Position numbers and translations under genes: made by a program. The notes under the pieces were generated by a model. The model was not told where the DNA came from. It did not search any database and saw nothing but the letters and a program-made list of their open reading frames with translations. Shown here one piece after another: positions 46,119 through 61,100 of a DNA stretch of 64,000 bases (positions are counted from its first letter, which is position 1; each line of letters begins with the position of its first letter). Source of the stretch: Chamaea fasciata (taxonomy: Eukaryota; Chordata; Aves; Passeriformes; Sylviidae). The stretch is from NCBI GenBank assembly GCA_029207755.1, contig JARCOQ010000002.1, positions 54,897,172 to 54,961,171 of the forward strand. The letters are read 5' to 3'.

Positions 46119-49100
46119 GTGAGGGGCAGGGGCGCGGGAGAAGCCGTCTCTTGGGCCCGTGGGCTCCTTCCCATCCCACGCAGGCTGGGGCCCCGGGGCT
46201 GTCCTGAGCCCTTGGGGCTGCAGGCCTCTCCTCCAGGCATGTTGGTCATGCAACCCTCTTATCTTTTCCCTGGATCCTTCTCTGTTGCCCACCGAGGTAG
46301 GAGGGGGTTGTTTTACCAGCTGTACGTGTGAATGGCTCATCTTTTTTTTTTCCTCTGTTCTCAAGGTGGAGATGGTAATTTCTCCCAGAAATGGCAGGGC
46401 AAGCAAGTGCCTGCGTTTAGTAAACATTGTCCAGAAGAAAATAACAAGCCAAAGGTATGGAGTGGGGTCCCCAGTGCGAGAGGGACATGTACGTGTTGGA
46501 TTGGGTCCAGGGAAAGGCCACGAAAATGATCGGGGTCGGGGGGAGCACCTCTCCTGTGAAGGCTGAGAGACCTGGGGTTGTTCAGCCTGGAGAAGAGAAG
46601 GCTTCAGGTAGAACCCTGCAGCATCCTTTCAGTACTTTAAGGGAACTTAGGGAAAAAGACGGGGACAGGCTTTATTTATAGTACAGCCTGTAGGGATGGA
46701 ACAAGGAGTAATTGTTTTAGATTGAAGCAGAGTAGATTTAGATTGGACATAAGGAAGGCTTTTTTTACTATGAAGGGCATGAGATACTGGCACAGATTGC
46801 CCTGAGAAGCTGTGACTGGCCCATCCCTGGAAGTGTTGAAGGCCAGATTGCACAGGGCTTTGAACAGCCTGATCTAGTCACAGATTGTCCCTGCCTGTGG
46901 TGGCGGGGGTTGGAACCAGATGATCTTGGAAGGTCCCTTCCTACTCAAACCATTCTGTGATGGTGTCAGTCTCATGGGACTTGGCCCAAGGCACTAGAGA
47001 GATCCCATTCTCCTGTCTAACATGCTTGCCCTTAGAAGAGAGCAAATACGTGACAGTCTGTAACCCTTGAAAGATACATGTCAACCAAATTCTTACACAG
47101 GTTTGTGTCACCTTACTGTGGTGATGCCCAGCTGCCTAAATTACATTAGTGCTCTGTTACATGGTCCAGACCAGCCAGATGACACTGATGTGTGTAGTGG
47201 GAGGAGGCAGGGTCTGTGCTGCCACCCTCTGTACTTGTACGTGTTATGGGACAACAGTCATCTGTCTTGGTAGGGAAGAGACATGGGGCTTTAGCCTAAA
47301 TCTCACAGCCCTCAGGAAGTCTGTGCCAGCAGGCTGGTGTGTCTGCAGAAGCAATAATTGATTGAAAGGTGGTAGTGGGAAGAGCTGAGTGCAGTGCACG
47401 TTGTTTAGAAGATACGGAATTTGAACTTAGCTTACGTATTATGTTAGCTTATCTTTGAAACTTTTGAAACACATAACTGCTTTATTAACAAAAATACTAA
47501 TAGTGTTTCGTGACTAACTAAATACAGGAATGTCTTGTAACTGCAGTGCTGAGATTATTTCTTCTTTTTTTTTCTTTTTTTCAGACCAAAAAGAAAAAAG
47601 AGCCAGTTTTCTCTCATTATTGTGATACCTGTGACCGTGGCTATAAAAACCAAGAGAAGTATGATGAGCACATTTCACAGCATAAAAAGGTTAATGAATT
47701 TGTCTTCTCTTATTCACATTTTGATTTTTTCCTTTGTGCCTGGCAAGCAGTTAGCTGTAGTCACTCCTTGAGCAGAAGACATGGGAAAGAGATTCCGGAG
47801 CTATGTCAAGTGTTAGTGGGGGATTTTTTCCTGAGTGCTTTATGTAGGGGTGGCTTCAGTTGTATTTTTGATTTTATTACTGAAGCCTTTTAAACTGTTT
47901 TTCTTGCAAAGTATTGCTAAGTCATAGGAATTAATTCATTGACACCACTATAGCATGTACAGTTTTGTGTGGAAACATTTAAGAAATGTCCTTTATTGAA
48001 AATTATCGAAATTTGGAAGTATCAAAATTTGAAATTGAAGAGTCTTACAAATTTTTATCTTAGGTGAACTTCACTTTCTCTTCAGTTATTTGATACATTG
48101 CCTACACTGGTTATTCTAAAACCAGATACATTGCCTACACCGGTTATTCTAAAACCAGATGAAATGAAGAAGTACATTATCCTTGCTTGCTATTTTTGCA
48201 ATCACCTTTGTTAGCAAACTGGGTAGCATACATAGCCTATGCAACAAACCGTACAGGCAACTGGCACTGAATTTATTTGAAGTGTGCTCAAAAGCTTGTT
48301 TATATGTAATTTGTATAAATTGATAGGTTTTAAGTTTACCCTCTTATCTTTCAGTGCTCGGAAGAAGGTTGCAATTTCAGTGCACATGAGAAGATCGTTC
48401 AGATACACTGGAAGAATGTAGGTAACCCTCTAGAGCCAATGTGCCATCTTTACCATAGCCCCTTTTCTCATTCTTCAGTGGTTTCCTTTCATTCATCTGG
48501 AAAGAAAATGTATCACCTCTGAGGAGAATCTGTTTCAAGACAATATGGTGCATGAAAATACATTAAATACTATGGAGTTTTCTAAATGAATTATTTTATG
48601 ATCTCTCTGTACAGTCTCACCAGTTTTGGAGTTGAAAACAGTGTGATACCACTATACCTGACAAAATGCTATTTTCTTTTTTTTGAATGTGCTCTTTTTC
48701 CTTCCTCTTTTAAACACCTGTGAAATACTTTTTCCTTAGGCACATGCTCCTGGTGCTAAAAGAATAAAATTAGATAGTCCAGAAGAGATTGCTAAATGGA
48801 GAGAAGAAAGAAAAAGGTAAGACTTGTGGCCTATGGATTTGTTTTATTTGTTTGTATTTTCCCTGTTGGGAGCATTAGATGACATTAGCTGAAGGGCAGG
48901 AGCAGCACATAACTTGTTGCTTCTGCTGTTCCATTGACCCTGCGAAACTCCTGTAGCAGTGATCTGTGTCAGAATGCCTGAGCCAGGAGAATGTGAGCTG
49001 CAGAGACTATAATAATTTAGAAGATTATAATAGTAGGCAAGGTATCAGCTGAGAAAGGAAATAGCTTTCCCAGGTGCTTGATGTGGTACCCCAGGTTAGG

Positions 49101-52100
49101 TGAATGTCTCATTCTTTTTAGCCTGATCACGCTTCAGGTGAGAAATGTTTGTGTGGGGGTTTTTTAGTAGCTTAAAAATCTGGAACTGTTGTACTGATAT
49201 AATTGTAATACTGTGTGCAGATCTTCCCAGCTTAGGTTGTCTCAGTAGACCACACCAGGCAGTTTTCTTAGTTTTTTCAGGGCTTTCTGTGTTGCTTTGA
49301 TGCTTTTCTAGTGAAAGAGAACAGAAACCATGAATGATACGTTCTCGGGCAGTCTAATTTACATTGTATGCAGGGGGCAAGGTAAAATTCTCCTATAAGC
49401 AGTATTTCTCACTATTTCTTATCCTGCAATAAGAAATAGGGTATACAGGGTGTAACTTTTTTTTATGTTGACCAGGATTGAAGTAGATTTATTTTTTTCC
49501 TTTAGAGTTCAACGGATTAAAACCTACACTTTCCCAGCAGGAGAAAGATTCTGCAGGCTTTCCTCACTTCTATTCATAATTTAGAACATAGTCTTGCAAG
49601 TGATCAGTGCATGAGTTATGTTTCCATGAGCAAGAGTTCTGTATACAGAATGGGAATTTAATTTTGAGATCAGTGGTGATGAGCTAGGGCAGTGTACTAG
49701 TCACGTGGGGGTTTTTTTAGTGAAAATAAACCCAGATGGAATCTCACTGATGTATCCACCTTGCATCCATGTCAGAAGGCAATGTTAATGCCTTCTTGCT
49801 TTGAACTTCACTTCCCTTAATAGGTTTTTTCACTGTTTCTGTTGAAAAAGAAAAATCAATGGAATTTATTGTAGAATTTTTTAACCACCTCCCTTTCATT
49901 TTTTTCCTGTATGGAGAAGCAAAATTTCTCCCCACGTAAATTCATTCTTGGAGCTTTTATGTTTTCTTTGGGCATGGATTCAGCCTTTTCTGCAAATTTC
50001 AGACAGGCAAAGGGAAATCTTACCCTTATGTCAGCCCATCACAGCAGTCAACTGTTGCACCTGCTGTTCATTTTTTACTAATGAAAACAATCCATAGGTT
50101 CTTAAAAAAAAAACCAAACACACCCCCCCCCAAAAAAAAACAAACCCAAACTTTTTTGATACAGAAACAAGAGATTATTTTCTCCCATTTTTCAAATGCC
50201 ACCATTAAGTAGACAAAAATTGGTTGTGATCTGTGCAAATACAAGTTTGGTGTTAGATTAGGCAAGTTTTGGTGCTAGATTAGTTTTCATTCCAAGGTTT
50301 CCTTTTCTTCAAAAGATGCTTGAGGGCTTGGTTTTTATTTGCTTTCAGTCTACATATTGCTGTTGTCATTTTTTGGTCACTAATTTTCTAAGGATAGCTC
50401 CAGGGAAGAAGATTCATAGTGATATGCAGTCTCTAGGAGAGTCTTTGCTACTCCTTTTCAACTTTTCATACACTTCTCTATTTTGGGAGGTGTTCAGGAG
50501 AGTTCCTGTCTAGCAGCTGATGCTGAGGTTTAAGTGTTGAAATGATGTTTGAGGTGTATATGTCAGTATGTGCTCTACTAGAACATTAGAGAAGTGGGAA
50601 TTGAATGTAAAATGATGGATAAGATACTGTTTGTGTGGGGAGTGGGTGCTGCAAATCACAGCAGCCTTTATCTACACTTAATTGTAAGGGGGATGCTCTG
50701 CCTGAGATGGTTTTGCTGAGCTTCTGAAGGATCTCATGTTGGTTTTACAGGTGAATATAATTTGGCTGTGATACAGCATTGCCGAAAGCCTTTTCTCACT
50801 GCGGCACAGTAAAATCAAAGGAAATACAGTTGAGTGGTCACAACCACCAACCAGAAAAAGCAAAATGGGATTAGGACTGTCTGAGCCAGGGCCACTAGAT
50901 GGAGTAGTGCCTTATCTTGGTACTTCAGGCCTTCTGTGGGCATCGTATTTAGCCGTGATGGATGGGTGTAGAATTACTACCTGGGTGGCTTTTGTTACTC
51001 TTTTTACAGCAAGGAAGCTCTATGAGCATCCTTATTTTTTCATTAAAAAAAAAACAAAGAGGGGTGGGGGGTGGGGATCGGAGGCAGGCAATGAGAGAAA
51101 GCCAGCTGGAACTTTTGTTCAGCATTAATTGGGTCACCAGCAAAGCATCAGTTTAGTACTGAAGGTCTGTTGTTGACTCACAGTAAACATTGCATTGTAC
51201 AGAAAAAAGGGACACCAGAGGGAGTCTGAGCTATTAAGCAGTTTTGGTTTATGGTGACAGGAAGAAAACTTTTTCTTTCTAGAAGCTCCAATCAGAGCTA
51301 AGAATGAATCTTTTTAGGTCATTAATAGTTTGTTTCTAATTAGGTTGCAGTGATTTAATATGTGTGTTTCCATGCTGCATCCTGTCTTGCTTGTTCTTTC
51401 AGCCGTTATAAATAATTACTTGCAGAATTGAGATTTTTCTTCTTAATTAGCTGCTGTGTTGCTCAATTGTGTATCCTGCTTAAAATGTTCAAGAAAGAGC
51501 TTGTGTTTAATGTGTAGCCTTAGTCTCATAGAGGAAAGAGAAGGAGGAGAGCTGGTATGGAGTATCTCTGGATAAAGCATGCTGGGTCAGAATGCTGTTT
51601 TCCTGTTGAACCTGCTGAGCCAAGAAATCTAATTAAGCAAAGAGCAATAGAGATGAAGTTCCATGGGATCTCAGGGTTTCCCTGTGTTTTGCAGACAGAT
51701 GGTTGTGAAGTCTGATATCAACTTTTCTTGTTTTGATTTGTCCTGTCCCTTCCAAGTGTTGAGAAATGTGCTGTCTTCAGCATATTTTTTCAACATGAGC
51801 TTAAAGAGAATTATCTGCAATGCATTTCCTTAATGTGTCAGAATGAGGTATTGCTGTCTTCCCTACTCCACAAGTGAGATCTGGGTCCTGCCAGCCCATC
51901 TGTTTCTCACCAACATTTCTTGAGCAATGGTTATTAGTAAGAATGCGGCAAGGCTGCTTTAGCCTTAAAGTGCATCGTTACACTTACTTTTGCTTAGCTC
52001 TTAATAACATTGGGGGATTTTCTTGAGCTTGTGTGTTGCTTGTAAATTCTCCCCTTTCTGCCCCACTTTCTTTAATCTCTTGGCATTGGTTTGTTCAGAT

Positions 52101-55100
52101 AGGAATTTTCTCTTGTATTTTCTTGCAATGCGTCTCACAGGCTGAGCATGTGCTTAGTGCTTGAAGTCCAGTACTGTTAACCACATCACTTTAATTAATT
52201 TGTGGTTTTCTAGTTGCATAGTGATAATCCTAGAGTAGTTTGGAATCCTCCCTGGTGTTGTGTTTGCAGTAGTGAAGTATGTGATACGGAAAATAATTTT
52301 TATAACTTGGTAAAAGTAGAGAAGACAAAGCAAAGTAGAAGGGATGTGTTGTAGGTCAAGGTAAACATAGATACAATAAAGTTGACTCTGATCTGCTGGG
52401 ATAGATTAGCAATAAAACTGCTTCAGCTAACATATGGTTAAATCAGATATGGGAAAGTTAAGCCAAGATTTTATCAGCTCTGTTGGGTCATTTTTTGTTC
52501 CTTTTGGGCTATCCATATCTCCTTTGCTGTTGGCTGTGCATATGCAATTAAGACCAGCTCGAGAAATTATTGAGGCATTTTTCTCACAGTGCTGTTCCTA
52601 TTAAAATGATGAACTTGTATAGCTCTTGACTCAGGAATCCATTGTGTAAACTGCTACAGAAACAGGTCTCTTTTCTGTTAGATGTTGGCAAAGCTCTGTT
52701 TCTTCACTGCTTGCTAAGAGCTGCTTTACTCCAATGTTTATGAGAACAAGATGAAGTATGCTGGCCTATAAAAAAATGCATGGCTCTGGCTAGTGTGCTC
52801 ATTTATTGGGAAAAAAGTCTATTCACTAACACATGTGTTACTGATTATGCTCAGTGTCAATGTTCTCTGTTTCTAGAAGTTTTAGGGTATCCTTTACCTG
52901 CATGTCTCACTTCGTTGGGATATATTTACTATACTCATCTTAGCCTGAAAAGTAGTTTTCTGATATTATCAATTTATTTTGAAAAGCTTTGGATTGTAGG
53001 AGTATGTACAGTTGGGAACTGCAGCTGCTGTGAAAGAGGGCTGCCTTCTCAGGCTGTACTGGCTTAATGAAGTCTGCTGTGCCAAACCATCACATCCTGG
53101 TTTAACTCTTCCTTTTAAAATAAGTTGCTTAGCTTTGTAAAGCCCTGTGGGGACTGATGAAGCTGTTTGTATTCAAGCACTGACAAGTTGTTTGCAAGGC
53201 ATAGGTGCTGGGGTACTTCAGTGGTGTTTGTAGGTAACATTTTAGGAACATCCTTTTCTTAGGAGAGGAGGAGAGCTTGCCATCTTAGAAGGGTGCAAAC
53301 CCAAGTCAGGTCTTGGGATTTAAGCATATGGCCTTTTATGTGGAGAGGCTCCTTCAGTAAAGGCATGAGGTAAAGGCAGTGAGTAAAATGCCATTTAACA
53401 TTTGAGAAGAGCTGGAGAAAATAAACACAGCCACTACAGATGCCTTCAGATGTGCTTCTGCAGGCGTACTGGGACTTGTGACTTGAGCTGTGGCCAGCTG
53501 TCAGTTACAGCCTGTGTCAGCTGGAAGGGTGGTTTAGGAGAAATCTGTCAGTCTTGGCAGTGAATGGAACTGAAAGCGTTGGTACAGTCCATGACGGTGG
53601 CTCGGTGGCTTGTAGAGGGAGTGGTAACGCACAGGAATGAAAGTGGGAGGCATTCATGTCTCAAATCATGCTGTGAGAGCATGTCTGAATATGTTCTTAA
53701 TCAGCATAAGTGCTGGAGCATTTGAAGACTCCTTTGCTCTAGTATTTAGGGTCTTCCCTTCTATTTAAAACACCTCCCCCCACCTCCCCCCCCCCCCCCC
53801 ATCTATCTCTACAATAGGCTCTTGGGGATTTTTTGAGCGTAACTGCTTGTTTTATAGCTTGCTGTCCTCCTGGAAGCCTTTGTGTTTAAAAGAAAGCACC
53901 TTCTCCTAAAACTGTGGAGCACAGGGGTCTTTGTCAACGTGAAGCTTTTGAGATTAAAGACTTCATTGCACATTTGCTGTGTGCTGGGAGTGTTGTAACA
54001 TGAATGAACAAATCTAAGTAACAGGGAAGAGCAGGGATCATATCCCTGTGCTCACTTGAGCTGTGTGGCAGATTTCTGGGAGCAATCCAAACAAAATAGA
54101 TGTTGACAGCTCATGTTCAAATCCTCTTAAAGGAGACAAGTTCTGCAGTGTGTTTAGGTTTGTCTTGTAGAAAATGCTTCTTATTTTCCCTTGGTATGTG
54201 GTTGAAGCTGTCTTGAATCAATGTGACACTTAGCATTCATACTGTAATATGGGGGAAATGCATGTGATAAGATTAAATATTTAAAGAAAGATACATGTCT
54301 TTTCTGATAGCTGTTTTTAGTGAGAAGCTGTTCTATGTTTCTCTGTACTCCATTTTAATAGGCATCAAATATTTATGCTTTGTGTTTCTATCCAGAAGCT
54401 GGGAGGGAGCGTGTGCATGTGTTTCTCATTTACCACCTTTATCTCAAAGCACTGGCATTTCGCTAACTAATATTTACAGAGCAAGTACTGTAGCCATTTT
54501 TGGGCTATGCTGGTAAAAAGCCTACTGCCTAGGCTCTGCCTGTTAGAACCAGCAAGGCATTTGTCTGGAGGGAAGGATGTTAAGGGAGGTGGGGAATGGC
54601 AGAGACTGGATGGTTTGGGGGATGGTTGTAACAGTAAATTTCTTTTCATCTGCATGATTTGGCAATTTTTCTTGAGCCTGGAATTAAACGGGCAGTAATT
54701 CTGGTGAACTTGAGGTTAGTGTGCAAGCACATTGCTGAATACTGCTCCAGAAGGAACTTGTGTGCTTTTCCCTGTCATATTAAAGGAATCTTGTGCACCC
54801 AGAAGATGTTCATATAACTTTTTTTTTAAAAGTTTACAAGAACTCAGCAGTTAGTTTGCTAAAGGCATGTCATTCAAATAATTCAGTTGAAGCTCCACAG
54901 AAGTAAAATCGGTGGACTAAATTATGTGTTGGGGCAAAGAGAGGGTCCATGACTATATCCAGACTTTGTCTGTACCTTTCTTGATGGTTTGGTAAATCTA
55001 AGAATGCTAATGTGATAGATTTTTAAATTTGTTTTGTTTTGTTCCTTGCATCTGGATATATAAGCATATGTTGCATCTGGATATGAAATCTTAAATGCAC

Positions 55101-58100
55101 TCAGGTTTCTTTTCCTCACTAATGCCTTTTTAAGAAAGAAATGGTCTGTTAAACGTCCTTGAAATTTTTTTAAAATCTGTAATGTTTATAGAGGAAGCTA
55201 TAAAGGTAAAGGGGGAATTGGAAAACTACAATGAATCCTTTAAGAGCCACTGAAACTATTTTTTTTCTTCTAGAAATTTTCCTACATTGGCAAACATTGA
55301 AAGGAAGAAGGAAATGCAGATGCAGAAGGAGGAAAGGGGGGAAGTGCTGACTACCCAGCAGTTTGGGTAAGTGTTTTGAACCAAGCTTGTTGCTTTCCTC
55401 CCACTGAGTTCAAAAGTATGCTCTCTAACTGTGATCTCCCAGCACTTACTGCTTCCTCTGTGTACAAAATCTGGCTGCCCTTTAAGAGAGGACAGGCCAT
55501 TTGACAAACTGCTGATATAATATTCTTTTGTTTACTTCATAGTGCTCCAAAGTCCTCTTCAGTTAAATGAAACAATAACTACATTAAAAATCTGCTATTC
55601 TTACTTGTTTGAGAAAACCACTTTCTAGTGGCTGTTCCTTAGATCAGCATAACCTTGGTCTCTGAAAAAGTAGTAATGGGGACAAAAGTCATGCGACATA
55701 ATGATTCCACATGGTTTAATCCTTTATTGCCTGAAAATGGCCCACAGAGATTTTATTATTACTCTTTCTCTCCCTTCTGATGATAAATCAGTGAGGAGGG
55801 GAAAAAGATAAAGATGATGGAGGGTAGAAAAAAGAAGCAACACTACTTAAGTTATGATGAAAACTGTATGAAAATTAAGTTAAATCTATCTGCTACCATT
55901 GTTCTGATCTAATACTTACTCATGTTGAATTTTTATCTGTTCTCTGCCTTATAAATTATTTTCCAGCATGGTTTTGTTCTTCTCTCTCACTTCCACATCT
56001 AGCTAGGTGGAATCAGCTAACTTCATTAGCTCTGCTTTAGGACCTGTGGGAAGATTTTTATTTTTTTTTTTTTTTAATGTTATAATGAGCCACACTCCTA
56101 AAATTCACTTGTTTAAACTAGAATGTCTGAGCTGGAGGACAGGAGCAGACTCAGTCATAAGGGGCTCTTGCTAAATGCCATTTTCTGCTGCATGGAAGTA
56201 AAGCTGGGGTTTCCCTAGCTTTTTGTATGGGGGATGACAGCAAACAAAACTTGTACCATGGTAAAAATGTTTGAGCTAGTGCAGAATAAGAAGTTAGTGC
56301 AATTTTTTTAATGTGAACAGTGCAAATTACCTTATTGCAGCATGTGCTTCAGAAGATCCAGCACTTACCTCCCCCCACCCAAACAGTTGCTTTTCATGAC
56401 TGAAAGGAAATATTTATAGAAGACTGAAGTAAAACTTCCTTCAAAGGATATAAAATTGCAGAAGTGCTTTGCACCTCAGGAACTAAACCTGGGCATTGAA
56501 ACTAAAGTTGCAAACATATATGATATTATGTTTGGAGATTCTTAGGCCCAAAGGTGGATTTTCTTTGTCACAGTAACAAACTGTTTGATGCCTACAAGTT
56601 TTATTTGGTAACTTTTGTGGCTGTGAGTCAGATGCATCAAGTAGTCTTAAATGTCCATCAGCAATTCTATGCTGTTACATGCTGTTAGTAGCTTTATATC
56701 AGGAAAACTGTGTGGGGAAAGAAAAAGACAAAAAGCTCTCAAAATTACAGATTGTTTACTTCTGCATAGCAACTTTTTATTCTAGTTGATTCTAGAAATC
56801 TCTTCTTTTTCTCCCCTCCCTTCCCTGAGCTAGTAGCACGCTAGACTTGGTGAACTGTCCATAAGCTGTCCTTTCTGCTTTGTATATCAGCAGTAAAGAT
56901 TCAGAAATTGGTGCTTATCTGGCAAATTTACTGATGTGTGAGTCAAAAATAGAATACAGCTTGTTCCCTGCAAGCTGTGCTATAAAAGCAAATAGCTAAG
57001 TAATATTTAGAAAGGATTAAATGCTTAACACTTCCATGGTGCTTTCCATTTGTGGTTCTCTGAAGTGCTTTGCAACTCCTAAGTCTCAGCATCCCTGTGT
57101 GTGAGATCAGAGATGCAGAAGGACTCTTTGGAAGCCTGTCTGGTGTCTCACAACACTGAGTAACAGTGCACAGCTCTCCATGCCCTCTGAATGGCGACTG
57201 AAGAGCAGGATATCTTCCACGAGGGAATGGCAGAAGGCAGGAGCCAGGCTGATATTTGTTGGGACGTATTTTTGACTTTGAGATTTCTTTATGGGTGTTC
57301 GAGGCCCAAGAGAATTTAGAAAGTTGTTTTTAACCCTTTGTGAAGGACAACAGGTTTAAGGTTAAGGACAGCAGCTTTAATTGAGTCTGTATTTTCTTAA
57401 TATCTTCTAAGTTGTACAACGTGCTGTATTTAGAGTGTGGTTGTACAAATTCAGAAATGCAGCTTTCTCTCTTGTTGGAGTTGAACCATAGGAGATAATA
57501 TTAGCTTTCTTTTGTAGGTGAAGGACTGATGCACAGGAAGGCAGTGGCTTGCCACTTGTGCCACAGGAGCACTGTGGTGGGTGATGCCATCAGGGATGAG
57601 CAGTCAGTGTTGAACACTGTAGTGAAATGACTGGAGAATGAAATTAAATGTGTTTTGTTGTAATATAAATTCATTTTGAGTGCTATGACAAGCCTTGTTC
57701 TCTTCTCAAGAAGAGACTTGATAAGGCCAGAAAAGCATGGAAGACAGGAATGCTGGTAACGGGAACATTTCTGTACAAGAAAAGTAGTGGGTGACTTGAA
57801 AGGGCTGTGTGATGTAGGCCTAGAAAAATTGCATAGGTGGAAGAGGTGAATAAAGTGGGATTATACACTGTTTCTTGTAACTCGAGAAGGATGGGGCACT
57901 AAATGACTTGTTTAGACCTCAGAATGAAGGCAAACAAAAAGTCCTTTGTCACAAAATATTAACACCTTGCTGTGAGATTTCAGGGGTGCCAGACATGAGC
58001 ACACCATCCCACATCATGAGGCCTGTGGTTGACTAGGGGTAATAGGTCCTCAGCCAAGCTGTGGGTGAGGCTGGGGCAGGGAGGACTGATCAAAACCAAC

Positions 58101-61100
58101 CATGGGGTTCATTCAGGACAGAAGATCTTGTGTAGTTTTTGCTGTTGTAATGTGCTGGTGGTTAGTTACAGTCTTGTTTTGCTGAATTAAGTTTCTGTTG
58201 CTTGGAAATAAATATTTTCAAGAAGCTTCAGTTGTGCCTTCTATATTTGCATTTCTCTCCTGGTCACATTTATTCTTGTATCTGTAGAATTCGACCAGAG
58301 TTTTTAAGCTTTCCAGGTATCTTCCTATCAACCTGTGTTTATAGGATAACCTGGAAGATAATGGAGCCATGGAAGATAAGTGGAGCCAGTGTGCTGTGCT
58401 CTTCCTGTATTTCAGGACTTCTTATTTTGTTTCAGGTTTTAAAAAATGCGTTATCCTGATGGACATTTCTTTTATTCCTTTTCCTTGGAATGGAAGAGAT
58501 GAATGGCATGTTAGTTGGAGGCGGGAGTAGGTAGTCATTGCAGCTGATGGTGTCAGATGGCTGAATGGATTTGGTGCAGCAAGATGCTTCTCGGAGCTGT
58601 AACTAGAAAAAAGAGACTTCAGCAGCGAAAGAATGTTTATAGCAGATGCTTTCCTTTTAACTGCATGTTGCCACTGTTCTGAATGACTTTCATGCTTAAG
58701 TCAAGAGAGTATTTGTTGACTTCATTATCTGAAATGGAAACGCTGTGTACTCACACTGCAGGTTATCGAGAAACTTTCTTAGCCTGTGTACCCTTGGCCT
58801 TGTTGGAAACTAAAAGTCATGAACTGTTCGTTCAGGTTCCAGCTTTGTCCCATTGCCCTGCCTGAGATGAGGTGTGACTGCCTTTATGGTCTGTCACCTC
58901 ATGTTAGCTGAGCTGGTGTAAGTCCTGGCATCGTTCTGTGTTGCTGAACCTTAAACAAGGGCCTGAGCCATTTGGTTACATGAGTTGTTTTTATTCTCAT
59001 AGCTTACCATCTATATGAGCTTTCTCTTTCTATTTTCCAGCAAAATGAAGGGGATGTGGAAACCTCCAGAAAATGGAGAGCCTCTTGGGCATCAACGAAG
59101 ACACAGGAGAAGACAATGGCGCCCATTCTGGAAGAAATTTAGGAAAAATGGCGGCGATTATCATGAACATGGGACTCAAAATGAAGCCAATGGACCAGGA
59201 AACAGCACAAGTGAAAAGGAAAATGAAAAGCAAAATGCTTTGGCAGGCCAAGCATATGAAAAAGATGTGGACCCTCTTGGTCTTCTGGCAAATGGTGATG
59301 TTGGTAAGATGAAGGAACTTGGAGAAGTTTTATTTTAAATAGTTGTTTTAAGTTTAGATGCTGAGACTTTGTGCTTCCTAGTCACCATTTTGGAAGTCTG
59401 ACATGAAGTTTGTGTGCAGCATTACATGTTCTGATGTAAATATTGTACAGTAGTCTAAAGACCATGCAGCACCCGCTTTGGTTACTAAATTAGCATGTGA
59501 GATAGAAAATATTTATAAAATCAGAAGAAGAATGAAGTACTTCAACAGCCAAATTATTTTTCAAAACTGTTAAATATCCCTCTGTGGTTTTGAAAATAAC
59601 AGTATTTAGAAAGTGAAAACAAATGGATTTCCTTGTGTGAGTTAAGTGAATTACTTAAAATATCAATATTTTACTTTTATTTCTGTTATTTGCTGTATTA
59701 TTACTCTTGGCATTCTCCATATGTGTATGTTCTCTGAAGTATTGCTGCTTAGTTTTTTGGGATTTGTTTTTTTGTTTGTTTTTTGTTTTTTTTTTTTTTG
59801 TGAGCCTGTATTTTTTCTCATGCTGGCAGCAGTGTAAATTCTTCAGATCTAACTATTTATAATGTAGTCAGCAGTGATGCAGTACTCCTAGAATATGGCA
59901 TGTAAGCTGACTTAAATATAACTCTGGCTATTTTTAGCAACAAGGGTAAAATACATTCCCTGGAAAGATGTCTGATGCTGAGTTTTTCCTCCTGAAAACA
60001 TAATCTTCAATTAGTCAGAACAAGAACTCAGCATCCCTATGTAATTTGTTTATTCCATTAATCTTTGCGTGTTGGGAAACTTAAGTATGCTTAAATATAT
60101 CTGTATTTCCCTGCAACATCTGTGTTTTACTTAATGATAATAGGCCTTATTATGCCAAAGTACCTCTAGTGACTTCTGTTATAGTAGGTAGAAAAGGAAT
60201 GTGGTACTTTCTTATTATGCATTATTAAAGCTAGTTGCAACTTTTTATACAATTGAGAAATTTAGCCAGAACAAATAATAGGAAACACAATAAAACTAAG
60301 TAGAATTTAAAAAAAAAAAAAAATACAGCCCAAATCCATTATTTTACTGTATAGGTACAGCTTTGTTGATTCTCTTTTTTTTTTTTTTTAAATTCTCCCT
60401 GACTGGCTTCTAAATGCTTCCCCTCCATCTCAGAATTAAATCCAGCCAGACTTCAAAACATATTATGAAATCCTCTCTCTCTCTTTACCTACACTTGATA
60501 ACAAAACCTGTAATTATATTTGGTATGCAAAGAAGGAAGCAGAAAGCTCAAGCTTGTGTTCAGGAAAGTTTTTGTTTCAGTAACGTTGTTGGCAGGACTA
60601 TAAACCAGTGGAGGCACCAGTTTGCTAGCACTTATCTATAGAGGGCAGGCAAAAGTGGGGGATTTTCTGTCAGCCCACAGCACTGAGCGATGGTGCCCAA
60701 CATCAGCTCTGTGTGGTGCTGAGATGTGGGTGTAGCAGCAACGCTGGCTGTTGGCAGGATTGCTGGGAAAAACCCCTCTTGCCTTTTCTTTCCCTGCAGA
60801 ATCTGACAAGGATGAAGCAGCTGAGGAAGATGGGAGACGGGGAATGACAATTGTCCCCAGGCAGGTGACCTCTGCCCTTAGTGCGCTGTCGGTCAACTAT
60901 GGCAGCGGATCCGACAGCGAGCCCGAAGGTGTGTAGAAGCAACCTCTGCCCTTCTCCTCTCCCCTTCTACCCTGTGTCACACTGCAGTGCTGGGGACTGC
61001 AAGCAGGACTGTGGCTTTTTTTGCTGTCCTTTTCTCAGCAGCGTGTCTTGGGTTGAGAGAGAGGCATAAAATGCCTTTGATTAGGTTGTGTGTCATCAGT

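Noticed and set aside
45551..46249. 232-residue minus-strand ORF opposite NUFIP1 exon 1
   Set aside because: It is the antisense shadow of the GC-rich repeat exon. Its repeats mirror the coding repeats, and no splice or start context supports it.
48817..55273. Intronic snoRNA in the large NUFIP1 intron
   Set aside because: I could not see a convincing pair of box C/D or H/ACA motifs with a closing stem; a covariance search would be needed to settle it.
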